Positions 20,689 through 31,856 of a stretch of 64,000 nt of DNA are shown here, in pieces. The translations under genes and the position numbers were made by a program. The notes beneath the pieces were generated by a model. It worked only from the letters and a program-made list of their open reading frames with translations, did no database searches and had not been told where the DNA came from. The DNA comes from Agromyces protaetiae (GTDB lineage: Bacteria; Actinomycetota; Actinomycetes; Actinomycetales; Microbacteriaceae), in contig NZ_CP035491.1 of assembly GCF_004135405.1 (NCBI RefSeq), positions 3,410,001 through 3,474,000 of the forward strand. Reading direction: 5' to 3'. How positions within the stretch are numbered: position 1 is the stretch's first letter; each line of letters begins with the position of its first letter.

Positions 20689-22464
20689 ATGCCGCGCATC
20701 ACCAAAGTCCTCATCGCCAACCGCGGAGAGATCGCCGTCCGGGTCATCCGCGCCGCCCGCGACGCCGGGATCGCCTCCGTCGCCGTCTACGCCGACCAGG
20801 ACCGCGACGCCCGGCACGTGAAGCTCGCCGACGAGGCGTACGCCCTCGACGGCACGACGAGCGCCGAGACCTACCTCGTCATCGAGAAGCTCCTGTCGGT
20901 CGCGCGCCGCTCGGGCGCCGACGCCGTGCACCCGGGCTACGGCTTCCTCGCCGAGAACTCCGACTTCGCGCGCGCGGTCATCGACGCGGGCCTCATCTGG
21001 ATCGGCCCGTCGCCCGAGGCCATCGAGCGCCTCGGCGACAAGGTGAGCGCGCGCCACGTCGCCGAGAAGGTCGGCGCCCCGCTCGCGCCCGGCACCCTCA
21101 ACCCCGTCGCGAACGCCTACGAGGTGCTCGACTTCGTCGACGTGCACGGCCTGCCCGTCGCGATCAAGGCCGCCTTCGGCGGCGGCGGCCGCGGTCTCAA
21201 GGTCGCCCGCACGCGCGAAGAGGTGCCCGAGCTGTTCGAGTCGGCCACGCGCGAGGCCGTCGCGGCGTTCGGCCGCGGCGAGTGCTTCGTCGAGAAGTAC
21301 CTCGACAAGCCGCGCCACGTCGAGACCCAGTGCCTCGCCGACCAGCACGGCAACGTCGTCGTCGTGTCGACGCGCGACTGCTCGCTGCAGCGCCGCCACC
21401 AGAAGCTCGTCGAAGAGGCGCCCGCGCCGTTCCTCACCGACGAGCAGCGCCGGCTCCTCTACGACGCCTCGAAGGCGATTCTGAAAGAGGTCGGCTACGT
21501 CGGCGCGGGCACGTGCGAGTTCCTGATCGGTCAAGACGGAACGGTGTCGTTCCTCGAGGTCAACACGCGCCTCCAGGTCGAGCACCCCGTGTCCGAAGAG
21601 GTCACGGGCCTCGACCTCGTGCGCGAGCAGTTCCGCCTCGCCGAGGGCGGCGTGCTCGACTACCCCGACCCCGAGTCGCGCGGCCACTCGATCGAGTTCC
21701 GCATCAACGGCGAAGATCCCGGCCGCGGCTTCCTCCCCGCCCCCGGCCCCGTGCACCAACTCCGCCTGCCCGGCGGCCCCGGCGTGCGCATCGACTCGGG
21801 CGTCACCTCGGGCGACGTCATCTCGGGCGCGTTCGACTCGCTCCTCGCGAAGCTCATCGTGACGGGCAAAGACCGCCAGGAGGCCCTCGCCCGGTCACGC
21901 CGCGCCCTCGCCGAGTTCGAGGTCATCGGCCTGCCGACCGTGCTCCCGTTCCACCGCGACATCGTGCGCAACCCGGCCTTCGCACCCGAGGGCGACGAGC
22001 CGTTCTCGGTGTACACGCGCTGGATCGAGACCGAGTATGACAACCGGCTCGAACCCTGGACGGGCGAGCTCGAAGAGGTCCGCGGCCCGGCCGCGCGCGC
22101 GAGCGTCGTCGTCGAGGTCGACGGCCGCCGCATCGAGGTCACGCTGCCGAAGAAGCTCGCGGGGGGCGGCGGCGCACCGGGAGCCCGCACGCTCGGCCCC
22201 GCCCCGAAGCGCCGCACGGCGTCGCACACGATCGACACCGCCACGGGTGACGCCGTCAAGGCGCCGATGCAGGCCACGATCGTCAAGGTCGCCGTCGCCG
22301 AGGGCGACCGCGTCGTCAAGGGCGACCTCGTGCTCGTCCTCGAGGCCATGAAGATGGAGCAGCCCATCACCGCCCACAAAGACGGCGTCGTCGGCTCCGT
22401 CAACGCCGAACCCGGCACGACGGTCTCGAGCGGCCACCTGCTGCTCTCGATCGCCGACGCGTAG
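20689..22464 (+). CDS. Biotinylated acyl-CoA carboxylase alpha subunit (biotin carboxylase plus carrier)
   Basis: AccA3-type protein of 591 aa. Biotin carboxylase domain 1-450: [17 protein letters not shown] at 6-22, [10 protein letters not shown] near 78, ATP-grasp [11 protein letters not shown] near 163, [17 protein letters not shown] near 228 and [16 protein letters not shown] near 287. A linker leads to a biotinyl domain with [10 protein letters not shown] near 557, whose Lys is the biotinylation site for the neighbouring BirA. It supplies carboxybiotin to the beta subunit at 13385. ATG 20689 fits the family; the upstream 28 codons are not conserved-looking. Confidence 0.96.
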   Translation: MPRITKVLIANRGEIAVRVIRAARDAGIASVAVYADQDRDARHVKLADEAYALDGTTSAETYLVIEKLLSVARRSGADAVHPGYGFLAENSDFARAVIDAGLIWIGPSPEAIERLGDKVSARHVAEKVGAPLAPGTLNPVANAYEVLDFVDVHGLPVAIKAAFGGGGRGLKVARTREEVPELFESATREAVAAFGRGECFVEKYLDKPRHVETQCLADQHGNVVVVSTRDCSLQRRHQKLVEEAPAPFLTDEQRRLLYDASKAILKEVGYVGAGTCEFLIGQDGTVSFLEVNTRLQVEHPVSEEVTGLDLVREQFRLAEGGVLDYPDPESRGHSIEFRINGEDPGRGFLPAPGPVHQLRLPGGPGVRIDSGVTSGDVISGAFDSLLAKLIVTGKDRQEALARSRRALAEFEVIGLPTVLPFHRDIVRNPAFAPEGDEPFSVYTRWIETEYDNRLEPWTGELEEVRGPAARASVVVEVDGRRIEVTLPKKLAGGGGAPGARTLGPAPKRRTASHTIDTATGDAVKAPMQATIVKVAVAEGDRVVKGDLVLVLEAMKMEQPITAHKDGVVGSVNAEPGTTVSSGHLLLSIADA

Positions 22465-22480
22465 GCGTCGCCTGAGATTC

Positions 22481-22518
22481 CGGATGCCCCGGCCGCACGC
22501 GTGCGGCCGGGGCATCCG
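22481..22518. terminator. Perfect 38-bp palindromic bidirectional terminator
   Basis: CGGATGCCCCGGCCGCACG is followed directly by its exact reverse complement, between the converging accA3-type and deaminase genes (17 bp after one stop, 7 bp after the other). It would form a very stable hairpin on either transcript. No U-tract, as usual in high-GC actinobacteria. Confidence 0.8.
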
Positions 22519-22524
22519 CCTTCG

Positions 22525-23908
<1,384 letters not shown>

Positions 23909-24023
23909 GCGGATGTCTCGGTGCGGCCGGGTGCATCGAGAGCACCTGGGCGCCGGCGAAGACCCGTGCGACGAACCGCGGGCGTGCATCGTGTCGTCGC
24001 CCCCGTTCTGCCAGACTCGGTCC

Positions 24024-24782
24024 ATGTCTCGTGCCGCAGCCCTGAACGCAGCCCTGGCTCTGGCCTTCGGCCTCGCAGGCTGCACCGGCTCGACGCCCGA
24101 CGACGCGACCGACGGCCGGCAGACGGCCGAACCGACGGCGTCCGTTCGACCGTCGTGGCCCGATCTCCCGCCGGGGGTGCTCGCGACCGGCGAGTTCGAA
24201 GGCGGGGCGCACGGCAGCGTGGAATTGTTGAACCGCGGCGACGGCATGCTGACGGTCGAGGTCGAGGACTTCGCGATCGATTTCCCTCACTATTCCGGGA
24301 TCACCGCGCTTCCGTACGCATCCTTCCCCGACCCCGGATGCGACAGCCGCCAGATCGCCTGGGGTTTGGGGTACGAGCGGGCAGACGTGGTGCCCGAGGT
24401 GTACGAGGGAATCGTTCCTCTCAACGCATTCCGCGGCGACCCGAGCCTGATCCGCGAACTCATCATCCGAGACTTCGACTCGCCTGACGGTCTCGACGAG
24501 TGCACGGCCGCACCCGCGGCGAAGGCGGTGCTCACGTGGTCGTATCAGCCGCTTCGCTCGGGCCTGCGCGCAGTGGACTCAGGGGTGACTGGCGGCGCAC
24601 GAGGAGACACCGTCATCGAGGACGCCGAGGTCGTCCGTTATGTCGTGGCCCCCGACGATCTCCTCGTGGAGGTCGCCGCCCGATTCGGGATGACCGCCGA
24701 CGACGTCCGGTACCTGAACCCCGAGCTCGGGCCGACACTGCGCGCCGGCGAGACGATCTCGATGAACGCGGCCCAGCGCTGA
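24024..24782 (+). CDS. Secreted lipoprotein with C-terminal LysM domain
   Basis: 252 aa. Signal peptide MSRAAALNAALALAFGLAGC ends in a lipobox LAGC, so Cys20 should be lipidated. Residues 25-195 form an unrecognised extracellular domain with an internal Cys pair. The end, VRYVVAPDDLLVEVAARFGM followed by LNPELGPTLRAGETI, is a LysM fold expected to bind peptidoglycan. CAGACT lies 6 nt before ATG 24024 and no ribosome binding site is seen. Stand-alone gene. Confidence 0.8.
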   Translation: MSRAAALNAALALAFGLAGCTGSTPDDATDGRQTAEPTASVRPSWPDLPPGVLATGEFEGGAHGSVELLNRGDGMLTVEVEDFAIDFPHYSGITALPYASFPDPGCDSRQIAWGLGYERADVVPEVYEGIVPLNAFRGDPSLIRELIIRDFDSPDGLDECTAAPAAKAVLTWSYQPLRSGLRAVDSGVTGGARGDTVIEDAEVVRYVVAPDDLLVEVAARFGMTADDVRYLNPELGPTLRAGETISMNAAQR

Positions 24783-24868
24783 TCGCGGTCCTCTGACGGC
24801 TGCTGCGAGGCGCCGACGAGCCGGTGGATCCGATCGGGATGTTTCGTCAGTCGACCCTCCGGACGCCG

Positions 24869-26044
24869 CTACGCGGCGGCAGAGCGGCGGATGCCTCGCG
24901 GCGCGAGCTCGAGGAGCGGTGCGACGCCCTCGGCGAACCAGTACGCCTCTTCGAGGTGCGGGTAGCCCGACAGCACGAACTCGGTGAACCCCTGGGCGCG
25001 GTAGTCGCGGATGAGGGCGGCGACCTCGTCGAAGCTGCCGACGAGGGCGGTGCCCGCTCCCCCGCGCACGAGTCCGACGCCTGCCCAGAGGCCCGGGACG
25101 ATCTCGAGCTCGTCGCGCGTGAGGCCGCCCGACACGAGCTCGGCCTGGCGACGCTGACCGACCGACGCCGACGCGAGGAACGACGCGCGCGCCTTGGCGA
25201 CGACGTCGCGGTCGAGGCCCGCGACGAGCGCGTCGGCCACCCGCCACGCCTCTTCGGACGTCGGGCGCGCGATGACGTGCAGGCGGATGCCGTATCGGAG
25301 CGATCGCCCGAACTCCGACGCTCGGGCGCGCACGCGCGCGATCTTCTCGCCCGCCTGCACGGGCGGCTCGCCCCACGTGAGGTAGACGTCGGCGTGCTCG
25401 GCGGCGACCTCGATCGCCTCGTCGCTCGAGCCGCCGAGGTAGATCTCGGGCACGGTGTCGAGGCGCTGCAGCTGCGCGCCCTCGACACGGTAGAACTCGC
25501 CGTCGTGGTCGACGGGCTCGCCGCTCCAGAGTCTGCGGACGAGCGCGAGATACTCTGCCGCCCGGCGGTAGCGGGCGCTCTTGCCGACGCCGTCGCCGAA
25601 GGCGCGCTGTTCGGCGTCGTCGCCGCCGACGACGACGTTGACCCGCAGCCGGTCGCCGCTCACCCGCTGGAAGCTCGCCGCGATCTGCGCCTGCAGCGTC
25701 GGCGACACGAGCCCCGGGCGGAACGCCACGAGGTAGTCGAGGTCGCGCGTGTGCTGGCTGAGCGCCGTCGCCGACACCCAGCTCTCTTCGTTGTGACCGC
25801 CCGTCGGGATGAGCACGGCGTGGTAGCCCAGGTGGTCGACCGCGCGCGCGATCTGCGAGAGGTAGCCGATGTCGGCGCTGCGGCGCGGGGTCGCCGTCGA
25901 CTCACCCGTATACGTGATCGCCGAGCCCTGGCTCACATCGGTGCGCGAGTCGCCCGTGAGCGGGATGAACCAGTCGAGGATGATCCCCTCGGGTGCCGCC
26001 GTTCGGACGGCTTCGGCGGCTTCGGATGCTTCGGACGCGGACAC
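24869..26044 (-). CDS. LLM-class flavin-dependent monooxygenase (alkanesulfonate monooxygenase SsuD-like)
   Basis: 391-aa TIM-barrel FMNH2-dependent oxygenase. IILDWFIPLTGDSR near 21, ARAVDHLGYHAVLIPTG near 65, VAFRPGLVSPTLQAQIAASF near 105, LRVNVVVGGDDAEQRAFGD near 133 and PEIYLGGSSDEAIEVAAEHAD near 198 match SsuD-type enzymes that release sulfite from sulfonates. No sulfonate transporter or NAD(P)H:FMN reductase is adjacent, so the substrate is uncertain. GTG 26044 is preceded 6 nt upstream by TAGGCT (26051-26056, minus strand): leaderless. Confidence 0.88.
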   Translation of the reverse strand: MSASEASEAAEAVRTAAPEGIILDWFIPLTGDSRTDVSQGSAITYTGESTATPRRSADIGYLSQIARAVDHLGYHAVLIPTGGHNEESWVSATALSQHTRDLDYLVAFRPGLVSPTLQAQIAASFQRVSGDRLRVNVVVGGDDAEQRAFGDGVGKSARYRRAAEYLALVRRLWSGEPVDHDGEFYRVEGAQLQRLDTVPEIYLGGSSDEAIEVAAEHADVYLTWGEPPVQAGEKIARVRARASEFGRSLRYGIRLHVIARPTSEEAWRVADALVAGLDRDVVAKARASFLASASVGQRRQAELVSGGLTRDELEIVPGLWAGVGLVRGGAGTALVGSFDEVAALIRDYRAQGFTEFVLSGYPHLEEAYWFAEGVAPLLELAPRGIRRSAAA

Positions 26045-26129
26045 GTCGCGAGCCTATGCGCGGGGCCGCCCCGCGCAGCGGGATGTTGCCGCACGTGACG
26101 CGCCCCGAGGCATCCGCCTGACGCTCCCG

Positions 26130-27665
26130 CTATCGGTTGTCAGGCACCTCGGGCAGGAAGTCGGCCTCCTGCCCCTGCGCCGTCGGAAGCTCGATCTCGC
26201 TGATGCCGCCGCCGAGCCGAGACTTGCGGCGCCCGTAGGAGAAGTAGATGACGAGTCCGATCGCGAGCCACACGACGAACCGCACCCACGTGAGCGTCGT
26301 GAGGTTGAGCATGAGCCACACGCACAGCGCCGCCGACAGGATCGGCAGGAACGGCGACCACGGCACCCGGAACCCGCGCTTCAGATCGGGGCGAGTGCGG
26401 CGCAGCACGACGACGCCGATCGAGACGAGCACGAACGCCGAGAGCGTGCCGATGTTGATCATCTCTTCGAGGAGGCCGACGTCGGTGAACGCCGCGACGA
26501 ATGCGACGACCGTGCCGCCGATGATCTGCACGCGCGCGGGCGTCTTCGTGCGTGCCGTCGTCTTCGACAGCCAGCGCGGCAGGAGGCCGTCGCGGCTCAG
26601 CGCGAACACGATGCGCGAGAGCCCGAGGAGGATCACCATGATGACGGTCGTGAGGCCCGCGAGGGCGCCGAAGGAGATGACCGCCGACGCCCAGTCCTGG
26701 CCCACGAGGCGGAACGCCGTCGCGAGCGACGGCGTGTCTTCCGCCGCGAGGTCGCGGTACGACACCATGCCCGTCATGACGATCGAAACGAGCACGTAGA
26801 GCAGCGTCACGATCGCGAGACCGATGAAGATGCCCCGCGGCAGGGTGCGCTGCGGGTTCTTCACCTCTTCGGCGCTCGTCGCGACGACGTCGAAGCCGAT
26901 GAAGGCGAAGAAGACGAGGGATGCCGCGGCGAGCATGCCGAACACCCCGTACTGCGCGGGCGCGGCACCCGTGAACCATGCGAAGAGCGACTGCGTCCAG
27001 ACATCCGCCGCCCCGCCCTCGGTCGGAACCGCCTCGGGGATGAACGGCGAGAAGTTCGCCGCCTTCACGAAGAAGAAGCCGACCACGACGACGAAGACGA
27101 CGATGCCGACCTTGATGAGCGTGAACACCGCTCCGACGCGCGCCGTGAGCTTCGTGCCCGCGACGAGGAGCGCCGTGAACACCGCGACGATGAGGAACGC
27201 CGGCCAGCTCACCGTGAGCGAGCCGATCTGGAACGTCGCGGGCAGGTTCCACCCGAACGCGAGGAACGCCTCGGACAAGTAGACGCCCCAGTACTTCGCG
27301 AGCACCGCGGCAGCCGTGAAGAGCTCGAGGATGAGGTCCCACCCGATGATCCACGCGAGGAGTTCGCCCATCGTCGCGTACGTGAACGTGTACGCGCTGC
27401 CCGCGACCGGCACGGTCGAGGCGAACTCGGCGTAGCACATGATCGCGAGCCCGCACGTGATCGCCGCGAGGATGAACGAGAGGATGACGCTCGGGCCCGC
27501 GAAGTTCGCCGCGGCCTGGGCGCCGACCGAGAAGATGCCCGCGCCGACCGCGACCGCGATGCCCATGAGGGCGAGGTCGCCCGTGCCGAGCGAGCGTTTG
27601 AGGCTCCGCTCCTCGTCGGAGGCGTCGGCGATCGACGCCTCGACGGACTTCACGCGCAGATTCAT
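26130..27665 (-). CDS. APC-superfamily cationic amino acid permease
   Basis: 511-aa integral membrane transporter with 12-13 hydrophobic segments. [20 protein letters not shown] near 27 is the TM1 unwound substrate-binding motif, followed by CYAEFASTVPVAGSAYTFTY near 78 and FFAFIGFDVVATSAEEVKNP near 252, all typical of the CAT (2.A.3.3) subfamily. The ATG has a GGGGGGAC stretch just before it, so translation uses a leader. It follows the quinone reductase by 67 bp and may be in one operon with it and the monooxygenase. Substrate probably basic or broad amino acids. Confidence 0.92.
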   Translation of the reverse strand: MNLRVKSVEASIADASDEERSLKRSLGTGDLALMGIAVAVGAGIFSVGAQAAANFAGPSVILSFILAAITCGLAIMCYAEFASTVPVAGSAYTFTYATMGELLAWIIGWDLILELFTAAAVLAKYWGVYLSEAFLAFGWNLPATFQIGSLTVSWPAFLIVAVFTALLVAGTKLTARVGAVFTLIKVGIVVFVVVVGFFFVKAANFSPFIPEAVPTEGGAADVWTQSLFAWFTGAAPAQYGVFGMLAAASLVFFAFIGFDVVATSAEEVKNPQRTLPRGIFIGLAIVTLLYVLVSIVMTGMVSYRDLAAEDTPSLATAFRLVGQDWASAVISFGALAGLTTVIMVILLGLSRIVFALSRDGLLPRWLSKTTARTKTPARVQIIGGTVVAFVAAFTDVGLLEEMINIGTLSAFVLVSIGVVVLRRTRPDLKRGFRVPWSPFLPILSAALCVWLMLNLTTLTWVRFVVWLAIGLVIYFSYGRRKSRLGGGISEIELPTAQGQEADFLPEVPDNR

Positions 27666-27732
27666 GCGTCCCCCCGGACTCTCGCGGACTCCCTGAGGAC
27701 GACGCTACCGGTTCGGCGCCGCAGTGTCAGTG

Positions 27733-29169
27733 TCAGCGCACGACGTGCATCGCGCGCGCGGCGTCGGTGAGCGAGCCCGTGAGCGACGGATACACGGGGA
27801 ACGCCTCGGCGAACTGGTCGACCGTGAGCCGGTGCTCGACCGCGAGCGCGAGCGGGAAGATGAGCTCGGACGCCTTCGGCGCGACGATGACGCCGCCGAT
27901 GATGGCGCCCGATCCGGCCGACGCGAAGAGCTTCACGAAGCCGTCGCGAATGCCCATCATCTTCGCGCGCGGGTTCGACGAGAGGGGCAGCTTGTAGATC
28001 TGGCCGGGCACGACGCCGTCTTCGATCTCTTTCTGCGTCCATCCGACGGTCGCGATCTCGGGCTGGGTGAAGATGTTCGACGTGATGTTGCGGTTCGCGG
28101 GCGGGTTCACGACGTCGCCCATCGCGTGGAAGACGGCCGTGCGGCCCTGCATCGACGCGACCGACGCGAGCGGGAGGAAGGTCGTGCAGTCGCCCGCCGC
28201 GTAGATGTTCGGCATCGACGTGCGCGCGACGCGGTTGACGCGGATGTGCCCCGACTCGGAGAGCTGCACGCCCGCCGCCTCGAGTCCGATGTCGCTCGTG
28301 TTCGGGATCGAGCCGACCGCCATGAGGCAGTGCGAGCCGCGCACCTCACGGCCGTCGGTGAGGGTCGCGACGACCTCTTCGCCGTCGCGCACGACCGACT
28401 CGGCGCGCGACTTGTTCAAGACCTTCATGCCGTTGCGCTTGAAGACCTTCTCGATGACGGCCGCGGCGTCTTGATCCTCCCCCGGGAGCACCTGGTCGCG
28501 GCTCGAGATGAGCGTCACCTTCGCGCCGAGCGCGCGGTAGGCCGACGCGAACTCGGCGCCCGTGACGCCCGAGCCGACGACGATGAGGTGCTCGGGCACC
28601 TGCTTCAAGCGGTAGAGCTGGGTCCACGTGAGGATGCGCTCGCCGTCGGGCACCGCCGAGGGCAGCACGCGCGGCGTCGCGCCGACCGAGATGACGAGCG
28701 TGTCGGCCTCGATGCGATCGAAGTCGGTGCCGCCCTTCGCCGTCGAGACGATGATCGCGTTGGGGCCGTCGAGCCGGCCCTCGCCCTGCACGAGGTTCAC
28801 GCCCGCGTCGATGAGGTTCGTGCGCATGTCGTCGGACTGCTTGGCCGCAAGGCCCAGGAGCCGCTTGTTGACGGCTGCGAGGTTGATCGCGACCTGGGGC
28901 TTCACGGCCTTCTCGTCGTCGCCCTTCGCGAAGAACTGCACGCCGAGCTCGGAGGCCTCTTTCACGGCGTTCGACGCCTCGGCGGTCGCGATGAGCGACT
29001 TCGACGGGACGACGTCGGTGAGCACGGCCGAGCCGCCGACGCCCGCACGTTCGATGAGGGTGACTTCGGCGCCGAGCTGTGCGGCGGCGAGCGCGGCCTC
29101 ATACCCGCCGGGGCCTCCTCCGAGGACGGCGATTCTCTGGGTGCGCTCGAACTCGTAGACCATGCTCAT
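27733..29169 (-). CDS. LpdA-type NAD(P)H:quinone dehydrogenase (flavoprotein disulfide reductase fold without the disulfide)
   Basis: 478-aa FAD/NAD(P)-binding oxidoreductase. FAD motif VLGGGPGGYEAALAAAQLGA at 15-34, NAD(P) motif VVGSGVTGAEFASAYRALG near 190, YAAGDCTTFLPLASVASMQG near 315 and the dimerisation domain near 355-478. Where lipoamide dehydrogenases have the redox CxxxxC, this protein reads GVGGSAVLTDVVPSK, so it cannot reduce disulfides; the mycobacterial LpdA/Rv3303c class has this property and reduces quinones. Possible role in redox protection. Start is ATG 29169 or 29163. Confidence 0.88.
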   Translation of the reverse strand: MSMVYEFERTQRIAVLGGGPGGYEAALAAAQLGAEVTLIERAGVGGSAVLTDVVPSKSLIATAEASNAVKEASELGVQFFAKGDDEKAVKPQVAINLAAVNKRLLGLAAKQSDDMRTNLIDAGVNLVQGEGRLDGPNAIIVSTAKGGTDFDRIEADTLVISVGATPRVLPSAVPDGERILTWTQLYRLKQVPEHLIVVGSGVTGAEFASAYRALGAKVTLISSRDQVLPGEDQDAAAVIEKVFKRNGMKVLNKSRAESVVRDGEEVVATLTDGREVRGSHCLMAVGSIPNTSDIGLEAAGVQLSESGHIRVNRVARTSMPNIYAAGDCTTFLPLASVASMQGRTAVFHAMGDVVNPPANRNITSNIFTQPEIATVGWTQKEIEDGVVPGQIYKLPLSSNPRAKMMGIRDGFVKLFASAGSGAIIGGVIVAPKASELIFPLALAVEHRLTVDQFAEAFPVYPSLTGSLTDAARAMHVVR

Positions 29170-29237
29170 ATTCTGTCAGTTCCCCCTGGGCGCCCGCGCA
29201 GACGAGCAGCCCCCTGCCGAGACATCCGACCCGGCCA

Positions 29238-29243
29238 TAGCAT
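29238..29243 (+). promoter_or_regulatory. Leaderless -10 box of the nucleoside phosphorylase
   Basis: TAGCAT ends 6 nt before ATG 29250. Confidence 0.5.
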
Positions 29244-29249
29244 GGGGAC

Positions 29250-30076
29250 ATGGACGCGCTGAATCCGCTCGACGATCCCGCTGCCGACCCGTTCGTCGTC
29301 GCCCAGGCGGCGGCGGCGCGCATCGCCGAACTCACGGGAGTGGAGCACCACGACGTCGCCCTCACCCTCGGGTCGGGCTGGGGCAAGGCCGCCGACCTCA
29401 TCGGCGAGACGACGCACACGATCCCGCGACCGAGGTGCCGGGCTTCTCGAAGCCCGCCCTCGAAGGGCACGTCGGAACGCTCCGGTCGGTGCTGCTGCCG
29501 AACGGCAAGCGGGCGCTCGTCATCGGCGCGCGCACGCACTACTACGAGGGCCACGGCGTGCGCCGGGTCGTGCACTCGGTGCGCACGGCCGCCGCGACGG
29601 GCGCTCACGTCATGATCCTGACGAACGGCGCTGGCGGCATCCGCGAGACGTGGACGCCCGGCACCCCGGTGCTCATCAGCGATCACATCAACCTCACCGC
29701 CGACTCGCCGCTCGAGGGCGCGACGTTCATCGACCTCACCGACCTCTACTCGAAGCGCCTCCGCGACCTCGCGCGCGGCATCGACGGCTCGCTCGACGAG
29801 GGCGTCTACGTGCAGTTCCGCGGCCCGCACTACGAGACCCCGGCCGAAGTGCAGATGGCGAAGGCCATCGGCGGCCACATCGTCGGCATGTCGACGGCGC
29901 TCGAGGCGATCGCGGCCCGCCAGGCCGGCATGGAGATCCTCGGCATGAGCCTCATCACGAACCTCGCCGCCGGCATCCAGCAGACCCCGCTCAGCCACGA
30001 CGAGGTCATCGAGGCCGGCCGGGCGGCCGAGGCCGTGATCTCGCGGCTCCTCGCCGACATCGTCGCGGCGCTGTAG
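29250..30076 (+). CDS. Purine nucleoside phosphorylase (trimeric PNP type), frameshifted
   Basis: Cleaves purine (deoxy)nucleosides with phosphate to base and pentose-1-phosphate. The N-terminus to VALTLGSGWGKAADLIGETT is in one frame; from about 29426 the next frame continues with ATEVPGFSKPALEGHVG, GARTHYYEGHGV (phosphate site), ILTNGAGGI, FRGPHYETPAEV, MSTALEAIAARQAGM and LITNLAAGIQ. One missing C in the run 29423-29425 accounts for the break; corrected length about 275 aa, normal for the family. Every active-site motif is intact, so decay is unlikely. Followed by the mutase that uses its product. Confidence 0.88.
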
Positions 30077-30128
30077 TCGCGGGGCTGCGACCATCACCAC
30101 GCTTCCGACCATCGAAGGAGACGACCGG

Positions 30129-31853
30129 ATGTCTCACGCCGACCTTTCCGAGCGCGACACGCAGCGCGTGGCGTTCGCCGAGTCGTGGATCGCGCAAGAC
30201 CCCGACCCCGAGACGCGCGCAGAGCTCGCCGCGCTCGTCGAAGCCGTTCGCGCAGGCGACGCGGCCGCGGCATCCGACCTCGCCGACCGCTTCGACACAC
30301 GACTCGCCTTCGGCACGGCGGGCCTTCGCGGCGAGATCGCGGCGGGCCCCAACCGCATGAACCGCGTGCTCGTCGCGCAGGCGGCGGCGGGCCTCGCGGC
30401 GTACCTCCTCGAGCACGCCGAGCCCGGCGAGACGCCGTCGGTCGTGATCGGCTACGACGGGCGCAAGAACTCCGACGTCTTCGCGCGCGACTCGGCCGAG
30501 CTCATGGCGGGCGCGGGCGTGCGCGCGATCCTGCTCCCCCGCCTCCTGCCGACTCCGGTGCTCGCGTTCGCCGTGCGGCACTTCGACGCGAGCGCGGGCG
30601 TCATGGTGACGGCGAGCCACAACCCGCCCAACGACAACGGCTACAAGGTGTACCTCGGCGGCGAGAACGGCGGATCGCAGATCGTCGCGCCCGCCGACGC
30701 CGAGATCGCGGCGCACATCCTCGCGGTCGCGGGTGGTGCGACGGTCGACGCGCTGCCGCGCGGAGCCTTCGAGACCGCCGACGAAGAGGTCGTCGACGCG
30801 TACGTCGCGGCGACGGCGGCGGTCGCGACGACGGATGTCTCGGGGCGCGTGCAGCCCGCGACCGTGTACACCGCCATGCACGGTGTCGGTTGGGAGACCT
30901 TCGCGCGCGTGCTCGATGCCGCGGGGTTCGAGACGCCCGCGATCGTGGACGAGCAGATCGCACCCGACGCGGCGTTCCCGACCGTGTCGTTCCCGAACCC
31001 CGAAGAGCCGGGCGCCATGGACCTCTCGTTCGCGCACGCGCGCGCCGCGAACGCCGAACTGATCATCGCGAACGACCCCGACGCCGACCGGCTCGCGATC
31101 GCGATCCCCGACGCCTCCGCCGCCGACGGCTACCGGCGCCTGTCGGGCAACGAGGTCGGGCTCGTGTTCGGGTGGCGCGCCGCCGAGCTCGCGGTCGCGG
31201 CCGCGGGCGGAGACCTCGCCCCCGAAGGCACGCTCGCGTGCTCGATCGTGTCGTCGCCCGGGCTCGAGGCGATCGCGGACGCGTTCGGGCTCGAGTTCCG
31301 CGGCACCCTTACCGGGTTCAAGTGGATCTCGCGCGCGCCCGGCATGATCTTCGGCTTCGAAGAAGCGCTCGGGTACCTCGTGAACCCCGAGACCGTGCGC
31401 GACAAAGACGGCATCTCGGCGGCGATCGCGTTCCTCGACCTCGCATCGCGGCTCAAGTACGAGGGGCGGACGGTCGCCGATCACCTCGACGACCTCGTCC
31501 TGCGGTTCGGATGCTTCGCCTCCTCCCAGATCTCGATCCGCGTGACCGACCTCTCGCAGATCGGCGCCGTCATGGCGCGCCTTCGCGAAGAGCCGCCCTC
31601 CGAGGTCGGCGGCATCGGCGTCGACCGCATCGAAGACCTCGCCGACGGGTTCGGCGACCTCCCGCCCGCCGACGTGCTCCGCATCGTGTTCGACGACGGC
31701 AGCCGCGTCATGGTGCGCCCGAGCGGGACCGAGCCGAAGCTCAAGGTCTACCTCGACACGGCCGCGACTGCGGGCACCGTCACCGAGCGGCGCGCCGCCG
31801 CGCAGACCGCGCTCGAAGCCCTCGAGGCGGGCATGCGGGCCCTCGTCGTGTAG
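30129..31853 (+). CDS. Phosphohexomutase-family enzyme, probable phosphopentomutase/phosphomannomutase
   Basis: 574-aa alpha-D-phosphohexomutase. Catalytic phosphoserine loop GVMVTASHNPPNDNGYKVYL near 158-177, metal-binding NDPDADRLAIAIPD near 317, sugar loop GFEEALGYLVNP near 412 and phosphate-binding RPSGTEPKLKVYLDT near 530. Strong GAAGGAG site 8 nt before ATG. Annotated elsewhere as PmmB; its place behind a nucleoside phosphorylase suggests it converts (deoxy)ribose-1-phosphate to the 5-phosphate. The mannose/glucose role is also possible with manC in the window. Confidence 0.9.
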   Translation: MSHADLSERDTQRVAFAESWIAQDPDPETRAELAALVEAVRAGDAAAASDLADRFDTRLAFGTAGLRGEIAAGPNRMNRVLVAQAAAGLAAYLLEHAEPGETPSVVIGYDGRKNSDVFARDSAELMAGAGVRAILLPRLLPTPVLAFAVRHFDASAGVMVTASHNPPNDNGYKVYLGGENGGSQIVAPADAEIAAHILAVAGGATVDALPRGAFETADEEVVDAYVAATAAVATTDVSGRVQPATVYTAMHGVGWETFARVLDAAGFETPAIVDEQIAPDAAFPTVSFPNPEEPGAMDLSFAHARAANAELIIANDPDADRLAIAIPDASAADGYRRLSGNEVGLVFGWRAAELAVAAAGGDLAPEGTLACSIVSSPGLEAIADAFGLEFRGTLTGFKWISRAPGMIFGFEEALGYLVNPETVRDKDGISAAIAFLDLASRLKYEGRTVADHLDDLVLRFGCFASSQISIRVTDLSQIGAVMARLREEPPSEVGGIGVDRIEDLADGFGDLPPADVLRIVFDDGSRVMVRPSGTEPKLKVYLDTAATAGTVTERRAAAQTALEALEAGMRALVV

Positions 31854-31856
31854 CTC

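Noticed and set aside
27733-29169. Lipoamide dehydrogenase (E3) call
   Set aside because: The redox cysteine pair is missing, so it cannot act as a dihydrolipoamide dehydrogenase.
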